From Chanos chanos (Eukaryota > Chordata > Actinopteri > Gonorynchiformes > Chanidae): a stretch of DNA of 64,000 bases. Position 1 is the stretch's first letter. Each line of letters opens with the position of its first letter. Where the stretch lies: NCBI RefSeq assembly GCF_902362185.1, contig NC_044504.1, positions 20,387,341 to 20,451,340 of the forward strand. The letters run 5' to 3'. The notes beneath the pieces are model-generated. The model was not told the origin of the DNA. It did not search any database and saw nothing but the letters and a program-made list of their open reading frames with translations. Positions 1-17,960 of the stretch are shown here, one piece after another. The position numbers and the translations under genes were made by a program.

Positions 1-887
1 AGGTGTGGTTTTGAAACCTACTTCTGACAAAATGTTTTGTTCCTGACTGGTGCTTTGGGCAAAGCAAGAATGCACAGCGTCTTGGCACTTGGCCTCTGGT
101 GTTTCAGGTGTCCAGTGGACCGTCTGATGCCAAACAAAAGCAGTATCCCAATGGTTGCAAGATAGTGAACATGGCCTGTGCATACTTTCCACAGATTACC
201 AAAAAATGAAGAAACCAGCCAAAAAGGAATAACTGCTCACGGCTCACAGCACCAGTGACACAAGAAAAGTCTGCCTTAATCAAAAATATATCTCAAATAA
301 CATAATAACACTCAAGAGATGACAAGCTAGTATACTACAAAGATAATTAAAGCCAGTCTGCAATGTTATTGCAGAAAGTGGAGGCAATAGTCTGTGCAAA
401 TGGCCAGGAATTTCTGTAGAGCTCTTTTTGGAATACCATTTCAAACAACATTATACATTGCTGTTTGAAATAGTATATATTGCTGTTTGAAATAGTATAT
501 ATTATATGATTTGACATTTGTAGTGCCACCCAGAGTGCACAGAAAACTACCACCAGCTAAACTTAGTTTTACACAGACAATCTACAGCATCATCAACGCT
601 TGATCATAACAGGCAGAATTGCCAAGGCAGGATTTGAATAAATTCACCCAGTATACTATCGCTTATACTGTGAATCTGTATCAAGCAAATCAAAGATAAC
701 AATGTCACTAAACTCATGTGGATGAAAAGCTTCCTTTATCATAACTTCCCTCTTTAATGAGATCACCAAGAAAGGGTTCAGTCAGGCTTGGGGTGAGAGC
801 CAACTGTCAACTGTCATTGATTTACAACTGGCTAACTTCAACGGAGCCTGACATGGAGCAGGTCTTGGATGGATATCTCAGATATCT

Positions 888-1120
888 GGGGTGTATTCCA
901 GAGAGCAGAAGGCTGTACTATGAAGCGAGGTAACTGGCTTATCCAGGTAACTTGTGGTTAAGTTAACTCAGAGTAAGTAGTAAACCTCCTAATAGAAGAG
1001 CCCTATGACTTTGTTTTGCTAGGAAAATGAAGTCATAGGGCCCTTCCATTAGGAGGTTTACTACTTACTCTGAGTTAACCAACTCTGAGTTTTCACCAAA
1101 CCCGCTTTCTGGAATACCCC
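888..1120. mobile_element. MITE-like foldback element
   Basis: The ends are inverted (GGGGTGTATTCCA on the left, TGGAATACCCC on the right). Inside is a 50-nt hairpin whose arms (962-1011 and 1030-1079) match at 48 of 50 positions across an 18-nt spacer. There is no coding capacity. A related left end recurs at about 51955. The target-site duplication is not clear, so the superfamily is left open (PIF/Harbinger-like or hAT-like). Confidence 0.75.
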
Positions 1121-1479
1121 CTGGCTATGTATCTGGCTCTACATTAGGTTTGCTGAGTTTTCTTTGGAGGACTGAAAATCTTATGTCCTGAAAATCTTAC
1201 AGTTTTCCACGTTTGAAGAACGGGCCCCTGCTCTCTCCTTATGAGGCATAAATTAGAATCCTATTGATGACAGTGCTCTCCCTCTGGCATAGTAGGTGTC
1301 ATAGCACTCAATTCTGTTGACCTGCCTACTGTCTCTCTGTCCGCTACAGAGCTGTGAACAGCTGCAATGCCAAGGACAACTTCTGCTGCTGACAAAATAT
1401 TGTGTTAGTTTTTTCACAAGATGGACCATTAATCCCACCATCTAGCAACGTAACACTGTCCATTACTGCTTGTGTGAAT

Positions 1480-1630
1480 ATCCATTTGCAACAATGAGCC
1501 CCTTCTTAACTTTATTACTATTGTCGCTGCAACTGTCAAGGAGCCAAAGCCCAAGACTTTTACTCTCTTATACTTGTATAATGAGACATAACAATAAAAG
1601 GGATATTGAATCTTGAATCTTGATTGCCAG
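1480..1630 (+). mobile_element. LINE-like 3' tail
   Basis: The segment ends in 'tataatgagacataacaa', 'taaaagg' and a repeated 'gaatctt' unit. This layout of a tail with an AATAAA-type signal plus short terminal repeats is typical of truncated fish L2-like non-LTR elements. No reverse-transcriptase coding sequence remains. Confidence 0.45.
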
Positions 1631-3294
1631 GTTTCACTTCCAGAAAACCTATGTCTTTCCCTTGTGTTGTTTTTTCCTTGCATGTTAAACAAAAAAATGT
1701 TTGTAGGTTAGGGTGTGTCATTCTGGTATATCACTGAAATGCGTTCTTTTGGAATCACACAGTGAGACCATCGAGAAAAAAATCAATGAGTCTTCTGTTG
1801 ACTTCTCACAGTCACCTCTGTATCCTGAAAGAGGGTTTGGTTTCGCTCTCTGACGTCTGCCAATGTGGCGCTTCCTGGTTTGAAAACATTCCAGCTTGAA
1901 CACGTCAAAACCCTTGAAAGTGATTTAATAAGACACAACGAGCATTGAAGTAAGTGGAACTTAGCTTCCGTGAAAGCGTTATGTCTTGCAAATTAAAAGT
2001 CGTATTCATTGATGGACGGGTGAAATTCAATTCATTGAACTAGCACTTGGTACCAGTATGTTATTCCGTAAAAGATCAACTGCATATTTGTACGACCGTT
2101 TAGTTATATAAATATTTTGCCTTATAAACATGTATTAAATTGCTAAGATAGCGTTGCTTCAAATGGCTATAGTCCGCTGACGTAACGTTTATCTAGCCAC
2201 GTTCCGCAGGTTTTAAACTTTTATTCTGAAATGTATATTTTGCTTCTACAAGTAATAGTTGCTTAATGCAGGGATTCACATAGCTCCACGTCTACTCCAC
2301 TAGAAGCAGGAAGCGTGTGAATGAACTCAGGGGTCTTGCTTGTCAGTGAATGCAACTGTAGTGGTATGTATTAGAAGGATTATTGCGGTTTATTTTTATT
2401 CGTAGGATTTGTCAATTCAAAAAATCACTGGAGGTAACATTGTTATGAGTTCAGTACACTCTGTAAAAGAATGACAAATCCGTTGACTTTTTTCTTTTGC
2501 ACATCTATTCCACTGTAAAGTGGGTTAACTTTTGAGCGTTTTGTCCACCTCAATAGGAAATATTCCTGCACTAAGCGACTCCAAATAATGTCGCCTATTT
2601 ACGATGAATTTGGTGTTGGTGGACATTATGGCATAGCGTTGGTTTGTTGGTAGGTTTGGTTGGTCGGTCGGTTGGTTGGTTGGTCGGTTGGTTAAACTGT
2701 AATAACTATGGAAAAATCATCAGAACTTCATTTAGGGTTTGTCGTTAGTTGTAAACCAATTGTATCTTTAATTTGCGAGCCCACTCTTAACACGAACATC
2801 AATACATCAGTCAGTCTGAAAATGATTTGAAAATGGTCTGTCACTTGGTGAGGCGAATAAGGGTGTATTTGTGATAAGGGCTGATTTGTGATAAAGCATG
2901 CTTTCTAAAAATCTGATTTATGAATGATTCCTAGTATATGTCAAAATGGAAGCATTTAAATTACATTTGGCTTAGTGGTGTCCGTGACAAGATATCAGTA
3001 GTATGAATGAGAGTGTATACCTAAGTCAGGTATTGTTGATGTTCATATATGACATCTTGGACCCAGTATCCTGGTTAAACAGGCAGTGGTCTGGAGGCCA
3101 CGTCAGTTGCTCTAATGGGCAGGGTGGGGAACTCTAAACTTTATAATACTCATATACTTAACAATGTACTGCCGCAGTTCAGGAGGACACCTGCCTCCCA
3201 GTGCCGATTCAAGGCGTAGGAAGCACAATAGAAAACATACTTTACTGCCATTGCTTTTGTTCAATCTTTTCTGGCGCCAAATGTTTATATTTAA

Positions 3295-8180
<4,886 letters not shown>

Positions 8181-10717
8181 AAATGGATGCTTCAGTCGTG
8201 GTCTCACTGACCAGTCTAGCATAACCCAGGCCAAAGCAGATCATGCAGTTGTTTGTTTTTATAAGAACCTGTTTGAAGTGGAAGAGACCTCAGACATACT
8301 GAATGAATCAAACTTACCTATACTGTACTTTAATGTTGATCTCTGTATGTGTGTCAGTTTTCTAGAGTTAATGTCATCTTTGGGGGAAAAAACCTTAAAA
8401 CTTGATCATTTTTTTTAAATAAAAAAAACATTGATTTTTGTGTATTTATTTACGTGTCGGTTTCCATTACTGAGAGTATACACTCAGTCCCCAATTCCGG
8501 CAGAAACCTTGACGTAGGTCCTAAAGCGCTAGGTAAATAAAAAATCTCATAGCGCAGCCATATTTGAATGACCTCTGTACACCCCAAATGAGACTCTTCC
8601 CATTTAACCAGTGTTCTTTCCATATATTATCGTTTTGCATAGTTAGACATTGAAGTTTCATTATTGAGGACAAAATTAATTTAAGTAATGGCGAGGGTTA
8701 AACCAACGCAGGGTTAAAAGAACGGTTATTGGCACCTTCCGTGAACTACGAATAGTAGACCGTCTTGACTTTTTTCCCGTGTCCTCTTCTCAGTTTTTAT
8801 TTATCGTAATGTCTCGTCTTAAGTTTCATATTTGATAGATCGTGGGCTGTTGTCCAAACAGATATTTGCGGTGTATTGGTTCTTCGACCCTCGGGCACTC
8901 AGCTAAACACCCACGTCAGCATAGCGTATATCTTTCCTTTTTTTAACAAGCGGGTTTCGGTGTTTAGGGCTGAGCAGGAAGTGAACGACTGTTTGCCCTG
9001 ATCGGGAAGGCAGGAGGTACGACTAAAGAAGCCAGGAAAATGGAGATGGTTTGTGAAAATGGGACATACAGACCGTTTAGGGCACAAGGCGAAACAGGAC
9101 GCCAGTGAGTACTTTTTAATTATGAATAAGTGGGACCGGGTTAGTGGAGGTGGGCGATGTTAGGGCGTCAACGGGTCCTGCGGATTCTGTGCGCCTGCGA
9201 AAGGAGCATGGCTTTCCGCAGTACATGAGTCCGCCCTCCGCTGGCCATCCAACTCTTAGTCGAAGGCATAAGGGTGATCTCGAGGTTCAAAGATTCGGGC
9301 GTAGAATTGCACGTAAAAATCTGAAAGTTACATGTCTATTTGTGAATGTGATTCATTTAACACACATACCTAATAAATTACATTTTAATTGCGGTGGCAG
9401 GCGTTCCTGCGTTTTGTTAAAAAGCTGCTGTTTGTGGGCGTCCCTTTCCAACCGACGGGGTTGCTTCTTTCAGGAACTACCCGTTTTCGGTGGTCAGCCT
9501 TTGTTCTATCCTGGGAAGGTAGAAATTATTTCCCTGACAGCCACTTGGTGAAAATGACAAAGCATTAAGACAGTGTTTTATCAAATTGGTAGTTCTCTTT
9601 TTCGCATGCATTGGTCAAACGGGTGTAGCTGTCGGGCGCTGTGTGTGTCTTTAACGTACAGAGACCATAACGAAACTAGGCGCACATTCCATGCGCAAGC
9701 TGTAGGCTATGCACAGTGCTCTCGTTTTAGACGAAAATATGTAAATAATTTAAATTTCTAAGGGGGTTCTTCCATAGACTATTTATTCGACAGGGAAATG
9801 ACAGAGCTTAGGCCAAAACCGAAAGAGAAGGAAACATTTTTACAGTTCTGTATTTCATAGACTATAAGTTCCATTTTAGCAGATTTTGTTAATGTGTCGT
9901 TAATCTTGTGCGTGGTGTTCATTCTACTCTTTATAAACCCATGCGACGCTTGATGAGCAGCTTTCTGGTCGCCCGATGCGGAGAGTCGGGTGTAGCCCCA
10001 TAATAGATAGAACCTTAGATTGACGGAAAGTTCAGCCACTCAGCGTGGAGGGCGTGGGCTGGCACTCGCTCAAGAGTCCCTGTGTTGCAAGGAGAGAAAC
10101 AAAAGGCAGACAGAGGACCCTTCTATGATCTCTAGTTTACTGGTGGTGGTGACGACCCTAAAATGGGCTACTCGGGCAAAAAAATACGATGATTAATTCA
10201 ATAAAACAATTACGGTGAAAATGAATCCCTTTATATAACCTATGTAGTTCCATGCTATATCTCACATGCTGTCTGGATAAATAGAGGAAGTCTTTGATGA
10301 TTTACTGTCTGAATTGGTCAAAGTGGCATGTCATTACCACCTGGACAGAAATAAATAATCGAAATAAGTAAATTACTTTAAGATTTTCCTTTAAAGATCT
10401 CCAAAATATGTTGCCAAATGTGCCTTGATGCATTAAATATTTTTCTTAACATAATTCGGGTATAATGTCAGCTGTAATGACAGTACACAGTTTTTATGGA
10501 CATGTTGTGAGTGTTTCAAAGAATTAATATGTGCATTATTTCACCTGTCTGGTCAGAGGACATATACGAAGTTAGGAGAAACAGAGGGTTATTCTCAAGA
10601 ATATCCACAGTAAACCTTCCTGAGACTGAAATCTCAATTTGGCTCCATGTTTTGTATTGACTCATATCTTTCTCTGCTTGGTGGTGCAGGCAGGGCCAGA
10701 GATGGACTAGTGCAGAC
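8181..10717. other. GALE 3' UTR and ZBTB8A upstream region
   Basis: After the GALE poly(A) signal (8418-8423) no conserved exon is seen. A CpG-richer stretch at about 8900-9800 could hold the ZBTB8A promoter. A possible donor (gcca|gtgagt at 9104) could end a non-coding first exon. The open frame at 9144-9551 shows no family resemblance. Confidence 0.4.
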
Positions 10718-12738
10718 ATGACAGCTAGTCACCAAAGTGGTCTTCTTAAACAGCTGGACCAGCAGCGGCGACAGGAACTCTTCTGTGACTGTAATGTTGT
10801 TGTGGAGGGACACCTTTTCAAGGCGCATCGCAACGTCCTCTTCGGCAGCAGCGGCTACTTCCGCATGTTTCTCTCCCAGGGTGCCAAGGACTGCTCGCTT
10901 GAGCCTGCCAGTGCCTCCTTTGATGTCTTCAGCCCTGACACTTTCACCGTCATCCTGGATTTTGTTTATTCAGGTCAGCTAGAGCTCACTAGTTCCAATG
11001 TGATTGAGGTTATGTCTGCAGCCAGTTACTTACAAATGAATGATGTCATCGCTTACTGCAAGGACTTCATTAAGTCCTCGCTAGAGATCAGCGCCAAGGA
11101 AGACAGCAATGAACAGTACCTCTGCCTGTCTGATGGCAGCCCTCCAGTGCAGGACAGTGGAGATGATGTCATGGAGACACCAGTTGCCTGCTCGGTCAGC
11201 ACCCCAGGCCAGGTCACCATGTGGGACCAAGATAGAGCCCAGCTTAAGGAGGAGTACCAAGGAGGAGCTCTTAGTCCCAAGACGACAGCCCGACACCAAA
11301 GCCCACCCCCAGAGCAGAGCCTGGAGGCTGATGTGGAGCAGGAGGCAACAGTCCACCCGTTCCCTTCCATCGCGACAGAGCGTAGGAGGAGAGGGGGTAA
11401 CAAACGGAAAGCCAGCACTACCCATCCTGTTGTGGATGATAGTCCCACGATAGACCTCCAGAGGGCATCCTCACACAAAGCACAGAAAGCAGATGAGCTC
11501 TATGCTACTCTCCCCACCATTGTGGGTGTGGTGGGCCTCTTTAATAAAGGTATAAGGAAAAACAAGTTTGTTCAAAGTTGTATATCTGTACAAAATGTAT
11601 GAGACCACTTGTGTTTTCTCAACACTAGGAGTGTAACAACTTATACATCATGAAGATTCTTGTGATTTGAGGTTATTATTTTAAATTACTATTGAATTAT
11701 TGCATATTTGTTAAGGTCTTCACATGACTGCATTTTGAGTTTCATTTTTAACACTTTCTTAGGCTATATTCAGCAACTGAGATCTAAGTCTCATCTTTCC
11801 CCCCCCTCCAGATTCCAGTCCAACCATGCGCTTCAAATGCCCCTTCTGTACGCATACGGTGAAGAGAAAAGCAGACCTAAAGAGGCACCTGCGCTGCCAC
11901 ACAGGCGAGCGCCCATACCCATGCCAAGCCTGCAGCAAACGCTTCACCCGACTCGAGCACCTGCGTAGCCACTTTGAGACTGTGAGGGTCCACTCCATAC
12001 ACTTTAGATTACTTAATGAGCAGTCCAGCTGTTACAGTTTCCAGAACCATTAATAGAGACCTGTTCTATAGTGATTGATAGATAGACAATCTGAGTCGCT
12101 GACTGCTTGAATGGTTGTATGTCCTGACATTCCCTAAGTCATACACTCTTGTTCTTGTTAACTGCTGTGCTCATGGCTAGTTTTCTCAGTGCCAGTTATT
12201 TATGCCTGCTCAATTAACAGTCTCACCAGTGCTAGGTGTCCTCTTCTACTTTGTATGTTATCTCAATTCTTGATCCTCATACCACTTCTGAACTACCCAT
12301 GAGACTGAGAAAAACCCTTCAGACGTCCTTAAGCATATGAATCTCTTTAAATAAAACAAATATCCCTGTCCTGATGTTGCACATGTTAATATTCCACAGA
12401 TCCATCAGGCACGGAAGCTGGTGTGTCGGAAATGCAAGCGCCACGTGACAGAGTTGAGCGGCCGGGTTGTGTGTGAGGGCACTCGCCGATACAGGCTGTG
12501 TGACGTGTGTATTCAGGAGACCGGCTACAGCGGCGTTGTGTTGGACAGTACTGATGGGGCACCTGTAGACGAACCTGGCCTGCTGCTGGGCGTGGATGAG
12601 GGGCAGGAAGAAAACAGAGAAGTGACCTGGTTAATGGATGATGATGAATTGGCGGAAGATTCTGGAGCTGACCTCATCATTCAGGAAGTGGACGATAGTG
12701 ACGAGGAAACCAGCGAAAACAAAACGGACCATTCTTAG
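10718..12738 (+). CDS. zbtb8a: ZBTB8A-like BTB zinc-finger protein
   Basis: A likely nuclear transcription repressor of the BTB-ZF class. Three coding exons: 10718-11549, 11812-11981 and 12400-12738, in frame, 446 aa. The BTB/POZ domain spans about residues 10-125 ([35 protein letters not shown]). A low-complexity basic/acidic linker follows. Two C2H2 fingers are encoded by exon 2 ([21 protein letters not shown] and [17 protein letters not shown]), the second completed across the exon 2/3 junction. [14 protein letters not shown] segment and an acidic tail ([13 protein letters not shown]) match the ZBTB8A C-terminus rather than ZBTB8B. The ATG is preceded by a plausible acceptor (gtgcag at about 10690). 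A poly(A) signal is at 12841-12846. It lies between GALE and HMGCL, all on the same strand. Confidence 0.92.
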
Positions 12739-14205
12739 TGCAGCCCATGTTTGTATATGTGAACTGCGTATGTCCATATGTTATGAAAAGCATTTTCTCA
12801 GCAAATTCAAGACAAAAAGCACTGTAAAATCAAACTTTTAAATAAATTAAAATTTTAAGAAATGTTGCTTTTTAGCTCCATGATAATATTGCAGCATTTT
12901 GCTGATTATTTCTTAAGTTTTGGCAAATTTGTCATACAAAGATTAGCTTAATGAAGCAGAAAAGTGTACACTAAAATTTTGTCATCACTATGTAAAATGC
13001 AGCATGCCATCTTTTTTCTTTTCTTTCTTTCTTTTTTTTTTTTTTTTTTGACCAAATAATCTTTCTGTCACAACTTCAACACATGAGTGTGGGATGTTTC
13101 ACAAAGGGATTTTCTAGTGTCAAGTCATGTTTTCTCCAGAATGGTGTCCAAGCTTTCAAAGCTGTTTTATTTTTATTTTTCCACTATATGAAAGAAATCT
13201 GTGTTGTTTTGACGAAATATTCCATACAACAGACAGTTGATATCTTCTTCTTCTTCCTCCTCTTCTTTGTCTTGTTCTTTCTGGATTGTGTATTTTAATC
13301 CATTTTATTTATTGTATGTTTGTTTTTTAAACAATCAAAATATTTTTATACGCACATATATAATTATGTTATAATTTACAGTTTAGCAGTCTGAATGATA
13401 TATCAAAGATTAAATAAATATGACAGCACTGATTCTTCACATTTGTCACTGTCGTTTGATGTGCAGCATCGTTTAGCTATATCGTCTAGTTCTACAGTTA
13501 AGCCATTATTCCTCAATGAATGGTTTGCTGAAATCTACGAGGAGTATTAACAGGTATTTCCAAGGATATTGAAAAGCCGAGTTTGGTTAAGCTTTATTTC
13601 AGCAAGAGCGACCCTTTTTTTTAACATTTTATTTTAGAGTTTTAAACTGTATGCAATGCAGTAAGCATGTTTGTACAGCTATAATATAGCACATAGAGAG
13701 AACGGGGAAATAACCTATATTCTGGAGATAAAGGTTTGATAGGGTGAAAGGGACAGGGACACAATAATTACCGTTACATCCGTGGCGTCGTTAGGTCTAG
13801 TAATTCGGAGCTAAAGTCCCAAATATTTTAAATTTAGCCCCGAATATTGTCCCCCTGAAAAAGCAGGTGTCAATAGCAAAACAACGAACAGACTGTAACA
13901 GACCGGATCTTGATTTGCAGGGTCCGAAGGACGGAGGAGTAATCAAGCGCTGGACAGTGCACAGAAAGTTGGAAGGTGCGTGCACTCAGATGAAAAGCTC
14001 CGGTCCTCTTATCCCCGCATTTATCTCCTGATAATTTCAATAGCTAGAAACGCCCTTGCGTTACATTATGAGTAGTCAGGGGCTCTATGCTGCACTTTTT
14101 GAGCTTGTTCTGTTCTTGGTCAGTAGAGGGGGCTAATCCACCATGTCCAGTGTCTCGCATCCTTGACGTAAAATCGTTGTCGCGTCACATTTTACGTCAG
14201 TGAAC
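12739..14205. other. ZBTB8A 3' UTR and intergenic
   Basis: Holds the ZBTB8A poly(A) signal, a T-rich run near 13020-13050 and AT-rich sequence. The last few hundred bases before 14206 are probably the HMGCL promoter. No further exon is recognised. Confidence 0.5.
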
Positions 14206-17200
14206 ATGGCCACTGTCATGAGAATTGTCAACAGTTCCCTAGGACCTAGAATGGGTCAAAGATGTTTCGCACTGAGTTCTAATCACGCAGCGGTAGCGAA
14301 AGCCGTGAGTCTGTGCTCTCTTTACTTCTCAGTTGTGCCGTAACACACTTCATGTTCAATTGCTCGAATTTGGAGATAGGCCACTGTTCAGTAATATTGA
14401 CTAGCTACCACCGGCGACGTGGGAACCTATAAATTACTTCATGTGAACTAATTGCCCTCCTTTAGTACAGCTCTAAATACTACTAGACAACTTTGAACTT
14501 TCAATTCTGGCTTATCTCCTAAGACAATTGTTGCTGGCTCGGTAAACTTCTAACTGTAGTTGTAAACGCTAATTCAAATGGACCATGTTTAAAGGATCTC
14601 CAGATTCCAGTAACCAAAATTGTGGAGCTAGATTTCCTCATTTAAGTGTGTACCTGGCTGTCATGTTTCGCAGCACTCAGAACATTGTTAGGTGTGTCTA
14701 TGTGTGTGTGAGAGCACTGCGCTTGTATATTCAATCAGCGTCTCTCTTTGGTCATAGGTTAATGTGGCCACATCCAGACCACTACCAGAGAAGGTGAAGA
14801 TTGTAGAAGTGGGACCAAGGGATGGCCTACAGAATGAGAAGGTTGTAATTCACAAATAAAGTCACTCCTAAAGCTACAATACATGTCGGCTGTCTATCAC
14901 TGAATTTATTTTTAACGCTCACTGTCAGACCACAGCTGATTAGAAAGTATAATTAAAGTATGCTTTACACATGAAAAGACTGCTGGTATAGTCTGAGTTA
15001 GTGCACAGCCTTGGATGACCTGGTGGGTCTGCTTGCCTTTTTTACCCTGTTGTAGTAGATATGCTTATTAAGTCTCATGGTCTCATGTGCATTTTAAGAT
15101 GTGTCAGTTGTTGCCGTAATGTTATGGCAATTTCAATACTTCCTGTCTTGAGTTCATATTACCAGTTATTAGAATGAATATTCTGCTTGACTTTATGCAC
15201 ATAAAATGGATTTATCCACTACTGGTTGTATATAGAAGAAACATTTCACTTTATTCTTTTATCTGTTAGACCATTGTCCCTGCTGAGGTGAAGATCCATT
15301 TGATTGACATGCTCTCTGAGGCCGGACTTCCTGTCATTGAAGCTACAAGCTTTGTATCACCAAAATGGGTTCCCCAGGTGAGGTGTTAGTAACATTTACT
15401 TTTTTCTAATAACAATACATTTATATGTGGACCTTCTTTATACAGCTTTATTAAACAGACAACTGGATGCTCATTTTTACTGGCAGATGGCTGATCAGGT
15501 GGAAGTGATGAAAGGGATCCAGAGAAAGCCTGGCGTGAACTACCCAGTCCTCACACCCAATCTTAAAGGTTACCAGGCTGCAGTACGTATATGTATCAAA
15601 TGAGTGATCACCACACCAAACTGTTTATAGGACACCTTCGGTGCATGCGTGCTCTGACTCCTGTGTGGCCATGTTTGATTCTGCCTATTTAGGAACCTTG
15701 AAAACAGGAATAGGATGAGATGTAATAGGCTAGAGGTGTTTGGGTTTTTTTTTAATTTTTTTAGTTTGCCTCCTCTTGGAGGATGTCAGCTCGTAGGATT
15801 GAGTGATACTTAGGCTGACAGTTTGTCTGCATGCCATATGATCAAGGAATTATATGTTTTGTTGTGCTACTATATTAGTGTTTGAAAACGTGTCGTTACG
15901 ATGCTTTCTTTAACCGGCCCTCTTGTTCTTCCTTCTTCCTTCTTCCAGGTAAAAGCAGGGGCAAAAGAAGTGGCTATATTTGGGGCAGCATCTGAACTCT
16001 TTAGTAAGAAAAACATTAACTGTTCAGTGGAGGAGAGTTTACAGCGCTTTGAGGAAGTCATGAAAGCAGCAAAACAGGACGGGGTACCTGTTCGAGGGTA
16101 AGTGCCTATATCAGAGTAAGTGATTTATAGGAAAACCTATATGAGCTACATATGCCTAGTGCATAAATTTTGTTGTCAGTATGTAATTCAATGCAGATAC
16201 TTTGTTTCAGTGACAGAAAGCCATGTTATATAAAGCAAGTTTACTTTGCAGTCTGGGAAAGGCATGAGGGATTATAGCTTGATTACCAGAATAATTCAGC
16301 CATTTTGTTCTCGTATGACAGATATGTGTCCTGTGTGCTGGGATGTCCGTATGAGGGGAAGGTGTCTCCTGCCAAAGTGGCTCAGGTTAGTTTTCAAAAA
16401 CATCCTTTTAACCACTCTCATTTTCCAGTATATTCAAAGCTGGGAATGAACACATTAATATAAATATGATAATTAGACATTCCCTGCTGGCCATATCAGT
16501 AGTATTGGAATACTAAATCAGTACATTTTTGATTACCTATATTATTGTAACACATTACCTGGCTGTCCATGAAATTACATATTAGCACATTACTACTCTC
16601 TCTTATAGGTTGCTAAGCGACTGTACGCTATGGGTTGCTATGAGATCTCCTTGGGTGACACCATAGGTGTGGGCACACCAGGGGGCATGACTGAGATGCT
16701 GGAGGCGGTGAAGCAGGAGGTGCCTGTGGATGCCCTGGCTGTACATTGCCATGACACATATGGTCAGGCTCTAGCCAATATCCTGGTAGCTCTGCAGGTC
16801 AGTGACTCAGATGCTAATATAAATAAAGCATTTCTTCACTCTCAAAAATATTATTACACTGGAATATATTTTTAGGCCTAAATCTATTTTTACACTTAAA
16901 TCTGTTACCCCACTGTGCCTTGCTTCGTATTACCATGTAAATAGAGTGATACAAGGTACCTTTTTAAAATACAGTGGTACAGGTTTTCGCTTAAATCTGT
17001 TACCCCACTGCACCATATCTTACCTTTAGCCTCGTACTGTATTTCCTTGTAGTCTTAGAGGCTTTTTTGATCTGCACATCCTGTAGTCTTGGCTCACAGT
17101 TATTTATATTTGTAATTTTATTAGTACTTTTTTTTCAAGCACATTGTTATGTGTATTACCTGAGAAACTGTGGCACAACTATTTCCTCTCAGATAAATAA

Positions 17201-17929
17201 AGTTTTATCTTATCATATCCACCATATTTTGAGAATATGTTGAATTGAAATTGGTTGACATTGTATCTATGGATAAGACTATGAATAGTTTGATTCATGT
17301 ATGTTCAGTTAGACACACTCTCTTAGAGTGTACACTCGCCGCAGGTCCAAGAGTACATTTCCTATTTTAAGAATTTGTGCTTAGCCTTAATGTAGGTACG
17401 GCTCTTTCACAGAATGGTATAAGTGTGGTGGACTCTTCTGTTGCCGGACTGGGGGGCTGTCCGTATGCCCAGGGGGCGTCTGGTAACGTGGCCACAGAGG
17501 ACGTAGTGTACATGCTGCATGGCCTGGGAATTCATACTGTGAGTATTTTTCTCCTTCTTTTTGCTTTTATGTCTGCTTTTTTTTAGCTTTTGAGCTTTCT
17601 GCTCTCTTTCTACACAGTGTTTCTCTCTTTTGAGAATGCAAGAGGAAGATTTCTTCTCAGTATTGGAATATTGCTTTCTTTCTTTCTCTCTCCCTTTCTT
17701 TCTTACTATTTACATTTTACTATTTATTCATTTAGCAGCTGCTTTTATTCAAAGCAACTTCCAAGTGAGGTAAAATACAATCCCAGCATGTAGCCATCAA
17801 TGAGCTGACTGTGGTATAGGTGCCACAGCTTAGTTCAGTATTAGACCAGATACAAATGCAAGAAAAGCTGAAGAAAGTGCTAAAGTGCAGGCAGAAACAG
17901 TGCTAATGGACATGGAGCTTTCTTTCTTC

Positions 17930-17960
<31 letters not shown>

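Noticed and set aside
9144-9551. 135-aa plus-strand frame upstream of ZBTB8A
   Set aside because: No recognisable domain; its codon use and position suit a CpG-rich promoter or 5' UTR.
10737-11478. Several overlapping frames within ZBTB8A exon 1 on both strands
   Set aside because: Shadows of the BTB exon; only the frame from 10718 carries the domain and splices in frame.
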